Source: Isoptericola sediminis (GTDB taxonomy: Bacteria > Actinomycetota > Actinomycetes > Actinomycetales > Cellulomonadaceae). From it: 64,000 bases of DNA. The notes beneath the pieces are model-generated. The model had not been told where the DNA came from. It saw only the letters and a list, made by a program, of their open reading frames with translations, and made no database searches. The translations under genes were made by a program, and so were the position numbers. The stretch is taken from assembly GCF_013085345.1 (NCBI RefSeq), contig NZ_JABFAJ010000003.1:124001-188000 (forward strand), in the 5' to 3' direction. Of the stretch, positions 7,485 to 15,900 are shown piece after piece. Within the stretch, counting starts at the first letter, position 1. Each line of letters starts with the position of its first letter.

Positions 7485-8969
7485 ATGACCATCTCCACCA
7501 CGAAGTCCGCCCCGCAGGTCGCCGTCAACGACATCGGCACCGAAGAGGACTTCCTTGCCGCCGTCGACTCCACCATCAAGTACTTCAACGATGGTGACAT
7601 CGTCGAAGGCACGATCGTCAAGGTCGACCGCGACGAGGTCCTCCTCGACATCGGCTACAAGACGGAGGGCGTGATCCCGTCTCGTGAGCTGTCCATCAAG
7701 CACGACGTGGACCCGGGCGAGGTCGTCGCCGTCGGCGACGCCGTCGAGGCCCTCGTCCTCCAGAAGGAGGACAAGGAAGGCCGTCTGATCCTGTCCAAGA
7801 AGCGCGCCCAGTACGAGCGCGCCTGGGGCACGATCGAGCAGATCAAGGAGGACGACGGCGTCGTCACCGGCACCGTCATCGAGGTCGTCAAGGGCGGCCT
7901 CATCCTCGACATCGGCCTGCGGGGCTTCCTGCCGGCCTCGCTCGTCGAGATGCGTCGCGTCCGCGACCTCGCGCCGTACGTCGGCCGCGAGATCGAGGCC
8001 AAGATCATCGAGCTGGACAAGAACCGCAACAACGTGGTCCTGTCCCGCCGCGCCTGGCTCGAGCAGACGCAGTCCGAGGTCCGTTCCACCTTCCTGCAGA
8101 CGCTGCAGAAGGGTCAGGTGCGCCCGGGTGTCGTCTCCTCGATCGTCAACTTCGGTGCGTTCGTCGACCTCGGTGGGGTCGACGGCCTGGTGCACGTCTC
8201 CGAGCTGTCCTGGAAGCACATCGACCACCCGTCCGAGGTCGTCGAGGTCGGCCAGGAGGTCACGGTCGAGGTGCTCGACGTCGACTTCGACCGCGAGCGC
8301 GTCTCCCTGTCGCTGAAGGCGACGCAGGAGGACCCGTGGCAGACCTTCGCCCGCACCCACGCCATCGGCCAGGTCGTGCCGGGCAAGGTCACCAAGCTGG
8401 TGCCGTTCGGTGCGTTCGTCCGTGTCGAGGACGGCATCGAGGGCCTGGTGCACATCTCCGAGCTGGCGGTCCGCCACGTCGAGCTGCCCGAGCAGGTCGT
8501 CCAGGTGGGTGCCGAGGTCTTCGTCAAGGTCATCGACATCGACCTCGAGCGTCGTCGCATCTCGCTGTCGCTCAAGCAGGCCAACGAGGGCATGGACCCG
8601 GAGTCCGAGGACTTCGACCCGGCGCTCTACGGCATGGCTGCCGAGTACGACGAGAACGGCGAGTACAAGTACCCCGAGGGCTTCGACCCCGAGACGAACG
8701 AGTGGCTCGAGGGCTTCGAGACCCAGCGTGAGGCCTGGGAGGCCGAGTACGCCAAGGCGCACTCCCGCTGGGAGGCGCACCGCGAGCAGGTGCGTGCGGC
8801 CCTCTCGGCCGACGCCGACGCCGCGGCCGGCGACGTCGTCTCCGGCGGTTCGTCCTCGTCGTCCTCGTCCTACTCCTCGGCCGCCCCGGCCCCGGAGGAG
8901 GACACCGGCGGCACGCTGGCGTCCGACGAGGCTCTCGCCGCGCTGCGCGAGAAGCTGACCGGCAACTGA
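7485..8969 (+). CDS. rpsA: 30S ribosomal protein S1
   Basis: This RNA-binding ribosomal protein helps mRNAs dock on the 30S subunit. The 494 residues contain four S1 (OB-fold) repeats starting near residues 37, 125, 210 and 295. The third and fourth carry the classic NFGAFVDLGGVDGLVHVSELS and PFGAFVRVEDGIEGLVHISEL cores. The long acidic C-terminal tail includes a run of seven serines (SSSSSSS) followed by YSS, a low-complexity linker. Four repeats is the usual actinobacterial form, against six in E. coli. It is transcribed from its own strong promoter and followed by two terminators in tandem. Confidence 0.97.
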   Translation: MTISTTKSAPQVAVNDIGTEEDFLAAVDSTIKYFNDGDIVEGTIVKVDRDEVLLDIGYKTEGVIPSRELSIKHDVDPGEVVAVGDAVEALVLQKEDKEGRLILSKKRAQYERAWGTIEQIKEDDGVVTGTVIEVVKGGLILDIGLRGFLPASLVEMRRVRDLAPYVGREIEAKIIELDKNRNNVVLSRRAWLEQTQSEVRSTFLQTLQKGQVRPGVVSSIVNFGAFVDLGGVDGLVHVSELSWKHIDHPSEVVEVGQEVTVEVLDVDFDRERVSLSLKATQEDPWQTFARTHAIGQVVPGKVTKLVPFGAFVRVEDGIEGLVHISELAVRHVELPEQVVQVGAEVFVKVIDIDLERRRISLSLKQANEGMDPESEDFDPALYGMAAEYDENGEYKYPEGFDPETNEWLEGFETQREAWEAEYAKAHSRWEAHREQVRAALSADADAAAGDVVSGGSSSSSSSYSSAAPAPEEDTGGTLASDEALAALREKLTGN

Positions 8970-8977
8970 TCCGGCGT

Positions 8978-9001
8978 CCCGGGGGTCGCACGACCCCCGG
9001 G
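8978..9001 (+). terminator. first rpsA terminator
   Basis: CCCGGGGGTCG (8978-8988) and CGACCCCCGGG (8991-9001) form a perfect 11-bp stem, 8 nt after the rpsA stop. Confidence 0.8.
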
Positions 9002-9009
9002 TGCCTGAT

Positions 9010-9049
9010 CGACGGCCCGTCGTCCCCGCTGGGGGACGACGGGCCGTCG
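9010..9049. terminator. second rpsA terminator, 18-bp perfect stem
   Basis: Bases 9010-9027 pair without a mismatch with 9032-9049 around a 4-nt loop. The sequence after it (TCGTCGTTC) has only a weak T tract, as is usual at this GC content. Confidence 0.8.
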
Positions 9050-9078
9050 TCGTTCCCGGGCGGGTCCGCAGATCTCCC

Positions 9079-9264
9079 CGCGAGTCAGTCCGCCCGTCCG
9101 CGAGTCAGCACCTCCTGCACCGGGTCAGTCCCGTGCGGCGCGAGTCAGCACGGCACGGCGCGGGGCGGCGGGCCGTCCCCGAGATCAGCGATCGAGCTGC
9201 GGCCGCGACCGATCCGACGCGCCGTCAGGCGTGCCTGACTCGCGTGGGGTGGTCCTGACTCGCG
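9079..9264. repeat. short repeats with 20-bp period, in inverted orientation
   Basis: CGCGAGTCAG occurs at 9079, 9099 and 9139, and a variant ACCGGGTCAG at 9119, so GTCAG recurs every 20 bp (9084, 9104, 9124, 9144). The reverse complement CTGACTCGCG occurs at 9235 and 9255, again 20 bp apart. Both flanking genes converge on this region. I see no ORF with coding character between 8970 and 9285. A 7-bp hairpin GTCAGGC-GT-GCCTGAC (9224-9239) overlaps the inverted copies and may terminate the ABC gene. Confidence 0.75.
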
Positions 9265-9285
9265 CGGGGCGACCGGCGTCCGGGC

Positions 9286-11205
9286 TCAGGAGCTCTCGCG
9301 GTCCGCGAACTGCGCGCGGTAGACGTCGGCGTAGCGCCCGCCCGCCGCGAGCAGGTCCACGTGCGTGCCCTGCTCGACCACGCGCCCGTCGTCGAGCACG
9401 ACGATCCGGTCGGCGTGCCGCACCGTCGAGAGCCGGTGGGCGATGACGAGCGCGGTGCGTCCTGCCAGCGCGACGTCGAGCGCGGCCTGGACGGCGGCCT
9501 CCGACTCGGTGTCGAGGTGCGCGGTGGCCTCGTCGAGCACGATGACGTCCGGCCCCTTGAGCAGGACCCTCGCGATCGCGAGCCGCTGGCGCTCCCCGCC
9601 GGAGAGGCGGTAGCCGCGGTCGCCGACCACGGTCTCCAGACCGTCGGGCATGTCCTCGACGAGGCGCCACAGGTGCGCCGCCCTCAGCGCCTGCTCGAGA
9701 TCGGCGTCCGAGGCGTCGGGCCGGGCGTAGCGCAGGTTGGCGGCCACGGTGTCGTGGAAGAGGTGCGCCTCCTGCGACACGACGCCGACGGTGCGGCGCA
9801 ACGAGGCGAACGAGGCCCGGCGCAGGTCCGTCCCCGCGATCCGGATGCTGCCCGAGGTCGGGTCGTACAGCCGGCTGACGAGCTGGGACAGCGTCGTCTT
9901 CCCCGCGCCCGACGGACCCACCAGCGCGACCATCGCGCCGGCCGGGACCTCGAACGACACGTCCCGCAGAGTGTCCTCCTCGGGGTCCTTGCGCGCCGCG
10001 GCCACGGACTCCAGGGAGGCCAGCGAGACCTCGTCGGCCCGGGGGTAGCGGAACGTCACGCCGTCCAGCTCGATGCGGGCGCCCTGCGCACGCACGGACT
10101 CGCGCAGGTCCACGGCGTCCGGCGCCTCGGTCAGCGCCGGCCGCAGGTCGAGGACCTCCAGGACCCGCTCGAAGCTCACCAGTGCCGTCATGACGTCGAC
10201 CTGCACGTTCGACAGCGCCGACAGCGGGGCGTACAGCCGGCCGAGGTAGGCCGTCAGCGCCACGAGCGTGCCGACGGTGAGCTCCCCGGCGATCGCCTGC
10301 AGCCCGCCGACCCCGTACACCAGGGCGATGGCGACGGAGGCGAGCGTCGTCAGGCCGACCCGGAACCACGTCGCGTAGACCGCGCGGCGGACACCGACGT
10401 CACGCAGCAGCCGGACCTGGTCGGCGTAGGCCGCGGACTCGCGGTCGGGCTCGCCGAACACCTTGGCGAGCTGGGCCCCGGCGACGTTGAAGCGTTCGTT
10501 CATCGTCTGCCCGACGTCCGCGTTCAGCTCGTAGGTCGTGCGGGTCAGGGACGCCAGGCGCCGCCCGAACCAGCGCGCCGGCAGCACGAACGCCGGGACC
10601 AGGAGCAGCGCGAGCAGGGTCAGCTGCCAGGACATGACGAGCATCGCGGCCAGCGTGAACGCCACCGTGAGCCCGTTGGAGACGACCGACTGCAGCGTCG
10701 CGGTGAACGCCTGCTGGGCCCCGAGCACGTCGCCGTTGAGACGTTGCACGAGCGCGCCGGTGCGGGCGCGGGCGAAGAACGCGAGCGGCATGCGCTGGAC
10801 GTGGTCGAACACGGCGGTGCGCAGGTCCACGATGAGGCCCTCGCCGACGACGGCGGCCACCCACCGCTCGGCGAGCGAGAGCCCGGCGCCGGCGAGCGCG
10901 AGCCCCACCGTGGCCGCCGCGAGCACGACGACCAGCTGCCGGTCGCCCTCGGCGATCCCGTCGTCGATGATGCGGCGGAACAGCAGCGGCGTGACGGCCC
11001 CCGCCGCGGAGCTCAGGGCCAGCAGGGCCACGAGCCCCGCCAGGTGGCGGCGATAGGGACGGGCGAACGCCAGGATGCGGCGCACCGTCGGCCGGGACAG
11101 CCGACGGTCGGTGACCGACCGGTCCTGCAGGAAGGAACGCATCGGGCCGGCGCCGGGGCCCCCGGTCGGTCGTGCCGTGCCCGGGCCGGGTCCGTTCGCA
11201 CTCAT
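9286..11205 (-). CDS. ABC exporter half-transporter (fused permease/ATPase)
   Basis: This 639-residue protein has one transmembrane domain fused to one ATPase domain and should work as a homo- or heterodimeric exporter. About 50-360 form a six-helix ABC transmembrane domain (LVALLALSSAAGAVTPLLF; LVVVLAAATVGLALAGAGL; LTVAFTLAAMLVMSW). The ATPase follows, with Walker A at Gly430-Thr438 (GPSGAGKTT), signature LSGGERQRLAIAR, Walker B VIVLDEATAHLD and the switch His in LVIAHRLSTVRH. It resembles multidrug/lipid exporters; the substrate is unknown. ATG at 11205 lacks a Shine-Dalgarno, and TAGGCT on its strand (11218-11213) ends 7 nt before it, so it is probably leaderless. It is divergent from coaE. 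Confidence 0.93.
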   Translation of the reverse strand: MSANGPGPGTARPTGGPGAGPMRSFLQDRSVTDRRLSRPTVRRILAFARPYRRHLAGLVALLALSSAAGAVTPLLFRRIIDDGIAEGDRQLVVVLAAATVGLALAGAGLSLAERWVAAVVGEGLIVDLRTAVFDHVQRMPLAFFARARTGALVQRLNGDVLGAQQAFTATLQSVVSNGLTVAFTLAAMLVMSWQLTLLALLLVPAFVLPARWFGRRLASLTRTTYELNADVGQTMNERFNVAGAQLAKVFGEPDRESAAYADQVRLLRDVGVRRAVYATWFRVGLTTLASVAIALVYGVGGLQAIAGELTVGTLVALTAYLGRLYAPLSALSNVQVDVMTALVSFERVLEVLDLRPALTEAPDAVDLRESVRAQGARIELDGVTFRYPRADEVSLASLESVAAARKDPEEDTLRDVSFEVPAGAMVALVGPSGAGKTTLSQLVSRLYDPTSGSIRIAGTDLRRASFASLRRTVGVVSQEAHLFHDTVAANLRYARPDASDADLEQALRAAHLWRLVEDMPDGLETVVGDRGYRLSGGERQRLAIARVLLKGPDVIVLDEATAHLDTESEAAVQAALDVALAGRTALVIAHRLSTVRHADRIVVLDDGRVVEQGTHVDLLAAGGRYADVYRAQFADRESS

Positions 11206-11240
11206 GGCGGGAAGCCTACGGTCCGGGCAGGATGGTCCTC

Positions 11241-11876
11241 ATGTTTCGGATGGGGCTCACAGGAGGGATCGCGGCCGGGAAGTCGGTGGCCGCGCAGCGG
11301 CTGGCCGACCTGGGGGCGGTCGTGATCGACCACGACCTGCTGGCGCGCGACGCCGTGGCGCCCGGGTCCGTGGGGCTGGCCGAGGTCGTCGACGCGTTCG
11401 GCCCGGGCGTCCTGGCGGCCGACGGATCGCTGGACCGGCCGGCCCTCGGGCGGCTGGTCTTCGCCGACGACGAGAAGCGCCGTCGGCTGGAGGGGATCAT
11501 CCACCCCGAGGTCCGTCGCCTGGCCGCCGAGCACGAGGCCGCCGCCGGGGCGGCCGACCGGCGGGCCGTCGTCGTGCACGACATCCCGCTGCTGGTCGAG
11601 ACGGGGCAGGCGGACCGGTTCCACCTGCTGGTGGTGGTGGACACCCCCGCGGAGCAGCGGGTGGCGCGCCTGGTGGAGACGCGCGGGTTGCCCGAGACCG
11701 AGGCCCGCGAGCGCGTGGCGGCGCAGGCCGGGGACGGGGAGCGCCGGGCGCAGGCGGACGTGCTCCTGGACGGGACCGGGTCCCCGGACGACCTCCGCCG
11801 GCAGGTCGACGAGCTGTGGGCGCGCGTGCGCCAGGAGGTGTCCGAGGAGCTGGAGGCCGAGGAGCTCGGGGGCTGA
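11241..11876 (+). CDS. coaE: dephospho-CoA kinase
   Basis: This enzyme performs the last step of coenzyme A synthesis, phosphorylating the 3'-hydroxyl of dephospho-CoA with ATP. The 211 residues show the P-loop GLTGGIAAGKS at the very N-terminus, the Asp in VIDHDLLARDAV, the HPEVRR region, and the lid/base-binding segment RLVETRGLPETEARERVAAQ. It lacks the C-terminal UPF0157/GrpB extension found in some actinobacterial CoaE proteins. ATG at 11241 fits the family start (MxxxGLTGG) and a CAGGAT hexamer at 11228-11233 ends 7 nt before it; ATG 11232 is an alternative. Confidence 0.93.
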   Translation: MFRMGLTGGIAAGKSVAAQRLADLGAVVIDHDLLARDAVAPGSVGLAEVVDAFGPGVLAADGSLDRPALGRLVFADDEKRRRLEGIIHPEVRRLAAEHEAAAGAADRRAVVVHDIPLLVETGQADRFHLLVVVDTPAEQRVARLVETRGLPETEARERVAAQAGDGERRAQADVLLDGTGSPDDLRRQVDELWARVRQEVSEELEAEELGG

Positions 11877-11890
11877 CGTCCGTCGCCCGG

Positions 11891-11896
11891 TAGTCT
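11891..11896 (+). promoter_or_regulatory. -10 hexamer TAGTCT of pcp
   Basis: TAGTCT predicts a start near 11903, giving a short leader that contains GGAGGTG (11908-11914) just before the GTG at 11920. Confidence 0.45.
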
Positions 11897-11919
11897 GCTG
11901 CCGGATCGGAGGTGGACGT

Positions 11920-12552
11920 GTGCGCGTGCTGGTGACGGGTTTCGAGCCGTTCGGCGGTGACGCCGTCAACGAGTCGTGGCAGGCCGTGACGGCGCTGGCC
12001 GACGGCTGGCTCGCGGAGCGTGACGGCGCGGAGCTCGTGACGGCGCGGCTCCCGGTGACGTTCACCGACGGGCCCGGCGCCATGGTCCGGCTGGTGCACG
12101 AGGTCGAGCCGGCCGTGGTGGTGGCCACGGGGCTGGCGGCTGGGACACCTGCCGTGCGGCTGGAGCGTGTCGCGATCAACCTGATGGACGCGCGGATCCC
12201 GGACAACGCCGCCTCGCAGCCGATCGACGAGGCCGTGGTCCCCGGCGGCCCGGCCGCCTACTTCTCGACGCTGCCGATCAAGGCGTCGCTGCGCGCGGCG
12301 GAGCGCGTCGAGGTGCCGACGGTCGCCAGCCACACGGCGGGGACGTACGTGTGCAACGCGGTGTTCTACGCCCTGCAGCACGCGGTGGCCGACCGGCCGG
12401 GGGTGCGATCCGGGTTCGTGCACGTCCCGCGGGCGGCGCAGCTCGACCCGGCCGCGTCGGCGCGGGTGCTGCGAACCGTCGTCCTCACCGCGGCGGCCGC
12501 CGTGCGGGGCGAGCTGTCCGAGCCGCGTGTCGCGGCGGGCGCCGAGCACTGA
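11920..12552 (+). CDS. pcp: pyroglutamyl-peptidase I
   Basis: This cytoplasmic C15 cysteine peptidase removes N-terminal pyroglutamate from peptides. The 210 residues include the family signature start VTGFEPFGGDAVNESW. The catalytic residues are all visible: Glu82 (RLERVAINLMDARIPDN), Cys145 (AGTYVCNAVFY) and His168 (FVHVP). Length is as usual. GTG at 11920 has a good GGAGGTG ribosome binding site. It lies between coaE and uvrB with no obvious functional link to either. Confidence 0.93.
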   Translation: MRVLVTGFEPFGGDAVNESWQAVTALADGWLAERDGAELVTARLPVTFTDGPGAMVRLVHEVEPAVVVATGLAAGTPAVRLERVAINLMDARIPDNAASQPIDEAVVPGGPAAYFSTLPIKASLRAAERVEVPTVASHTAGTYVCNAVFYALQHAVADRPGVRSGFVHVPRAAQLDPAASARVLRTVVLTAAAAVRGELSEPRVAAGAEH

Positions 12553-12585
12553 GCCGCGCGGTCGGTCGATGTCGGCAGCGGGCCG

Positions 12586-12591
12586 TACCGT
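12586..12591 (+). promoter_or_regulatory. -10 hexamer TACCGT of uvrB (leaderless)
   Basis: TACCGT ends 6 nt before the uvrB ATG at 12598, and no Shine-Dalgarno is present. No LexA-box-like sequence is seen here, unlike uvrA. Confidence 0.55.
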
Positions 12592-12597
12592 GGTGCC

Positions 12598-14709
12598 ATG
12601 CGACCCGTGACCGACCTGCAGCGGACCGTGGCCCCGTTCGAGGTGGTCTCGGAGTACCGGCCCAGCGGCGACCAGCCCACCGCCATCGCCGAGCTCACCG
12701 AACGCATCCGTGCGGGGGAGAAGGACACCGTCCTGCTCGGCGCCACCGGTACCGGCAAGAGCGCCACGACCGCCTGGTTGATCGAGCAGCTCCAGCGACC
12801 GACGCTCATCATGGCGCCCAACAAGACGCTCGCCGCCCAGCTCGCCACCGAGTTCCGCGAGCTGCTGCCGAACAACGCCGTCGAGTACTTCGTCTCGTAC
12901 TACGACTACTACCAGCCCGAGGCGTACATCGCGCAGACCGACACCTACATCGAGAAGGACTCCTCGATCAACGACGAGGTCGAGCGGCTGCGGCACTCGG
13001 CGACGTCGTCGCTGCTGACGCGACGGGACACCGTCGTCGTGGCGTCGGTCTCGTGCATCTACGGGCTGGGCACGCCGCAGGAGTACGTCGACCGCATGGT
13101 GCGTCTCGCCGTCGGCGACGTCGTCGACCGTGACGACCTGCTGCGCCAGTTCGTGCAGATGCAGTACACCCGCAACGACATGTCCTTCACCCGCGGCACG
13201 TTCCGGGTGCGCGGCGACACCGTGGAGATCATCCCGGTGTACGAGGAGCTCGCCGTACGCATCGAGATGTTCGGCGACGAGATCGAGTCGATCCAGACGC
13301 TGCACCCGATCTCCGGCGAGGTCGTCCGGGACGAGCAGAGCATCTACCTGTTCCCCGCGACGCACTACGTCGCCGGTCCGGAACGCATGGAGCGCGCGGT
13401 CACCTCCATCGAGGCCGAGCTCGCCGAACGGCTCGCCGACCTGGAGAAGCAGAACAAGCTGCTCGAGGCCCAGCGGCTGCGCATGCGCACCACCTACGAC
13501 ATCGAGATGATGCGTTCGATCGGGACGTGCAACGGCATCGAGAACTACTCGCGGCACATCGACGGCCGCGAGGCAGGCTCGCCGCCGAACACCCTGCTGG
13601 ACTACTTCCCCGAGGACTTCCTGCTCGTCATCGACGAGTCGCACGTGACGGTGCCGCAGATCGGCGCCATGTTCGAGGGCGACATGTCGCGCAAGCGCTC
13701 CCTCGTCGACCACGGCTTCCGCCTGCCCAGCGCGACGGACAACCGGCCGCTGCGCTGGGAGGAGTTCGTCGAGCGGATCGGGCAGACGGTCTACCTCTCG
13801 GCCACCCCCGGCGACTACGAGCTGTCCATGTCCGACGGCGTCGTGGAGCAGATCATCCGTCCCACCGGGCTCGTCGACCCGGAGGTCCTCGTCAAGCCGA
13901 CGACCGGCCAGATCGACGACCTGCTCGGCGAGATCCGCGACCGGGTGGACCGCGACGAGCGCGTCCTGGTCACGACCCTGACGAAGAAGATGGCCGAGGA
14001 CCTCACGGACTACCTCCTCGGCAAGGACGTGCGGGTGCGCTACCTGCACTCCGAGGTGGACACGCTGCGGCGCGTGGAGCTGCTGCGCGAGCTGCGCCTC
14101 GGCGAGTACGACGTCCTGGTCGGCATCAACCTGCTGCGCGAGGGTCTCGACCTGCCGGAGGTGTCGCTCGTCGCGATCCTCGACGCCGACAAGGAGGGGT
14201 TCCTGCGCTCCGAGCGCTCCCTCATCCAGACCATCGGTCGTGCGGCGCGCAACGTCACCGGCCAGGTGCACATGTACGCGGACAAGGTCACGCCCGCGAT
14301 GCAGTTCGCCCTGGACGAGACGAACCGCCGGCGGGACAAGCAGCTCGCCTTCAACGCCGAGCACGGCATCGACCCGCAGCCGCTGCGCAAGAAGATCGCC
14401 GACGTCACGGACATGCTCGCCCGTGAGGACATCGACACGGCCCAGCTGCTGGCGGGTGGCTACCGCAAGGCGCCGGACCGCGGAGACCGGGGCGCGGCAC
14501 CCGTGCCGGGTGCGCCGAAGGAGGGTGCGACGTCCGGCAACCGGCTCGCCGGCTTGGCCGCGAACGAGCTCGCCGAGCTCATCCAGGAGCTCAGTGACCA
14601 GATGCACACCGCGGCGGGTGAGCTGCAGTTCGAGGTCGCCGCACGCCTGCGTGACGAGATCGGCGGCCTGAAGAAGGAGCTCCGCCAGATGCGCGAGGCC
14701 ACCGCCTGA
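12598..14709 (+). CDS. uvrB: excinuclease ABC subunit B
   Basis: This is the damage-verifying helicase-like subunit of nucleotide excision repair, loaded by UvrA and partner of UvrC. The 703 residues show Walker A at Gly48-Ser55 (GATGTGKS), the damage-probing beta-hairpin [11 protein letters not shown], Walker B with DESH at 346-349, helicase motifs [28 protein letters not shown] and QTIGRAARN, and a C-terminal UVR coiled coil ([25 protein letters not shown]) for UvrC contact. About 35 residues before the UVR motif form a low-complexity linker. It probably has its own leaderless promoter, since it lies 45 bp after pcp. Confidence 0.98.
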   Translation: MRPVTDLQRTVAPFEVVSEYRPSGDQPTAIAELTERIRAGEKDTVLLGATGTGKSATTAWLIEQLQRPTLIMAPNKTLAAQLATEFRELLPNNAVEYFVSYYDYYQPEAYIAQTDTYIEKDSSINDEVERLRHSATSSLLTRRDTVVVASVSCIYGLGTPQEYVDRMVRLAVGDVVDRDDLLRQFVQMQYTRNDMSFTRGTFRVRGDTVEIIPVYEELAVRIEMFGDEIESIQTLHPISGEVVRDEQSIYLFPATHYVAGPERMERAVTSIEAELAERLADLEKQNKLLEAQRLRMRTTYDIEMMRSIGTCNGIENYSRHIDGREAGSPPNTLLDYFPEDFLLVIDESHVTVPQIGAMFEGDMSRKRSLVDHGFRLPSATDNRPLRWEEFVERIGQTVYLSATPGDYELSMSDGVVEQIIRPTGLVDPEVLVKPTTGQIDDLLGEIRDRVDRDERVLVTTLTKKMAEDLTDYLLGKDVRVRYLHSEVDTLRRVELLRELRLGEYDVLVGINLLREGLDLPEVSLVAILDADKEGFLRSERSLIQTIGRAARNVTGQVHMYADKVTPAMQFALDETNRRRDKQLAFNAEHGIDPQPLRKKIADVTDMLAREDIDTAQLLAGGYRKAPDRGDRGAAPVPGAPKEGATSGNRLAGLAANELAELIQELSDQMHTAAGELQFEVAARLRDEIGGLKKELRQMREATA

Positions 14710-14744
14710 CGACGGGCCCCGGTGGTCGTCGCGACCTCGTGACG

Positions 14745-14750
14745 TATGCT
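14745..14750 (+). promoter_or_regulatory. -10 hexamer TATGCT of the terC riboswitch RNA
   Basis: TATGCT predicts a transcript starting about 14757, exactly at the 5' edge of the aptamer P1 helix. No good -35 element is visible. Confidence 0.6.
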
Positions 14751-14756
14751 GGGGCG

Positions 14757-14870
14757 CACCGAGGAGGGGAGTATCTCCCAAGCGGTGAGGTCGTCATCAC
14801 GGCCGGCTCTGACGCCGGTTCGGCCCGCCCGCCCGTGACGGCTGACGCCGGGTGAGAGAGACCTCCGGTG
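14757..14870 (+). ncRNA. yybP-ykoY (manganese) riboswitch
   Basis: The conserved 5' core GGAGGGGAGTATCTCC (14762-14777) and the 3' core GGGTGAGAGAGACCTCCGG are the hallmarks of the yybP-ykoY class. P1 forms between CACCG(A)GGAGG (14757-14767) and CCTCCGGTG (14862-14870). This class senses Mn2+ and often controls TerC-type membrane proteins, as here. The 3' P1 strand ACCTCCGGT (14861-14869) is also perfectly complementary to ACCGGAGGT (14884-14892), which holds the terC Shine-Dalgarno. Ligand-free RNA should therefore hide the ribosome site, and Mn2+ binding should free it. Confidence 0.85.
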
Positions 14871-14898
14871 CCCTGTCCTACGTACCGGAGGTCAACCC

Positions 14899-15900
14899 GT
14901 GGACGTGCCCGTCTGGGCCTGGATCGTCACCGTCGCTGCGATCCTGGCCATGCTCGCCATCGACTACGTGGGTCACGTGCGCACCCCGCACGCTCCGACG
15001 CTGAAGGAGTCGGCCTGGTGGTCGCTGGCCTACGTGGCCGTCGCGCTGCTCTTCGGGGTGGTCGTCCTGGTCGCCTGGGGGCCGACGTACGGCGGGGAGT
15101 ACTTCGCCGGCTACATCACCGAGAAGTCGCTCAGCGTGGACAACCTGTTCGTGTTCGTGCTGATCATGACCAGCTTCCGGGTGCCGCGTGAGCACCAGCA
15201 GCGGGTCCTGCTCATCGGCATCACCATCGCCCTGGTGCTGCGCACGATCTTCATCCTCGCCGGCGCCGCGCTCATCGCGAACTTCGCCTGGATCTTCTAC
15301 GTCTTCGGTGCCTTCCTCATCTGGACGGCGATCGCGCAGGCCCGCGCGGGGACCGACCACGACGACGAGTACAGCGAGAACGCCGTGCTGCGGCTGACCC
15401 GCAAGGTCTTCCCGACGACGGACGACTACGTCGAGCACCGGCTGACGACGACGATCGACGGCAAGCGGTACATCACGCCGATGCTCATCGTGATGATCGC
15501 GATCGGCAGCGCCGACCTGCTCTTCGCCGTCGACTCCATCCCCGCCATCTTCGGGCTCACGCAGGAGACCTACCTCGTCTTCGCGGCGAACGCCTTCTCC
15601 CTGCTGGGTCTGCGCCAGCTCTACTTCCTCGTCGACGGCCTGCTGGACCGCCTGGTCTTCCTCAACTACGGGCTGGCCGCGATCCTCGGCTTCATCGGCG
15701 TCAAGCTCGTCATCCACGCGCTGCACACCAACGAGCTGCCGTTCGTCAACGGCGGCGAGCACGTCGCGGCCATCCCCGAGATCCCGACCGCCGTCTCGCT
15801 GTCGTTCATCGTGGTGGTCCTGGCGGTCACCACCGTCGCCTCGCTGTACAAGAGTCGCCGTGAGGAGCGGGTGGGCGCGTCGCCGGGCAGCGACGCATGA
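14899..15900 (+). CDS. terC: TerC-family membrane protein, probable Mn2+ exporter (first copy)
   Basis: The protein has 333 residues and about eight or nine hydrophobic segments (WAWIVTVAAILAMLAIDYV; LAYVAVALLFGVVVLVAW; FAWIFYVFGAFLIWTAIA; AVSLSFIVVVLAVTTVASL). The TerC/Alx signatures are present: EKSLSVDNLFVFVLIM with its buried Asp, and SADLLFAVDSIPAIFGLT. Alx/MeeF-type members act on Mn2+; older literature links TerC to tellurite resistance. GTG at 14899 lies 7 nt after GGAGG (14887-14891), the site predicted to be masked by the riboswitch. Its last four bases overlap the start of a paralogue. Confidence 0.93.
   Translation: MDVPVWAWIVTVAAILAMLAIDYVGHVRTPHAPTLKESAWWSLAYVAVALLFGVVVLVAWGPTYGGEYFAGYITEKSLSVDNLFVFVLIMTSFRVPREHQQRVLLIGITIALVLRTIFILAGAALIANFAWIFYVFGAFLIWTAIAQARAGTDHDDEYSENAVLRLTRKVFPTTDDYVEHRLTTTIDGKRYITPMLIVMIAIGSADLLFAVDSIPAIFGLTQETYLVFAANAFSLLGLRQLYFLVDGLLDRLVFLNYGLAAILGFIGVKLVIHALHTNELPFVNGGEHVAAIPEIPTAVSLSFIVVVLAVTTVASLYKSRREERVGASPGSDA

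Noticed and set aside
9079-9264. CRISPR array
   Set aside because: Repeat units are only ~10 bp with a total period of 20 bp and there are no cas genes; spacers of 25-40 bp are absent.
9286-11205. Toxin or bacteriocin exporter linked to a nearby peptide gene
   Set aside because: The protein lacks the N-terminal C39 peptidase of bacteriocin exporters and no small peptide gene is adjacent.
11497-14781. A 1094-codon minus-strand frame over coaE, pcp and uvrB
   Set aside because: Composition is that of a codon shadow (Leu/Asp/Val/Arg/Gly repeats) with no domain; the plus-strand genes are unambiguous.
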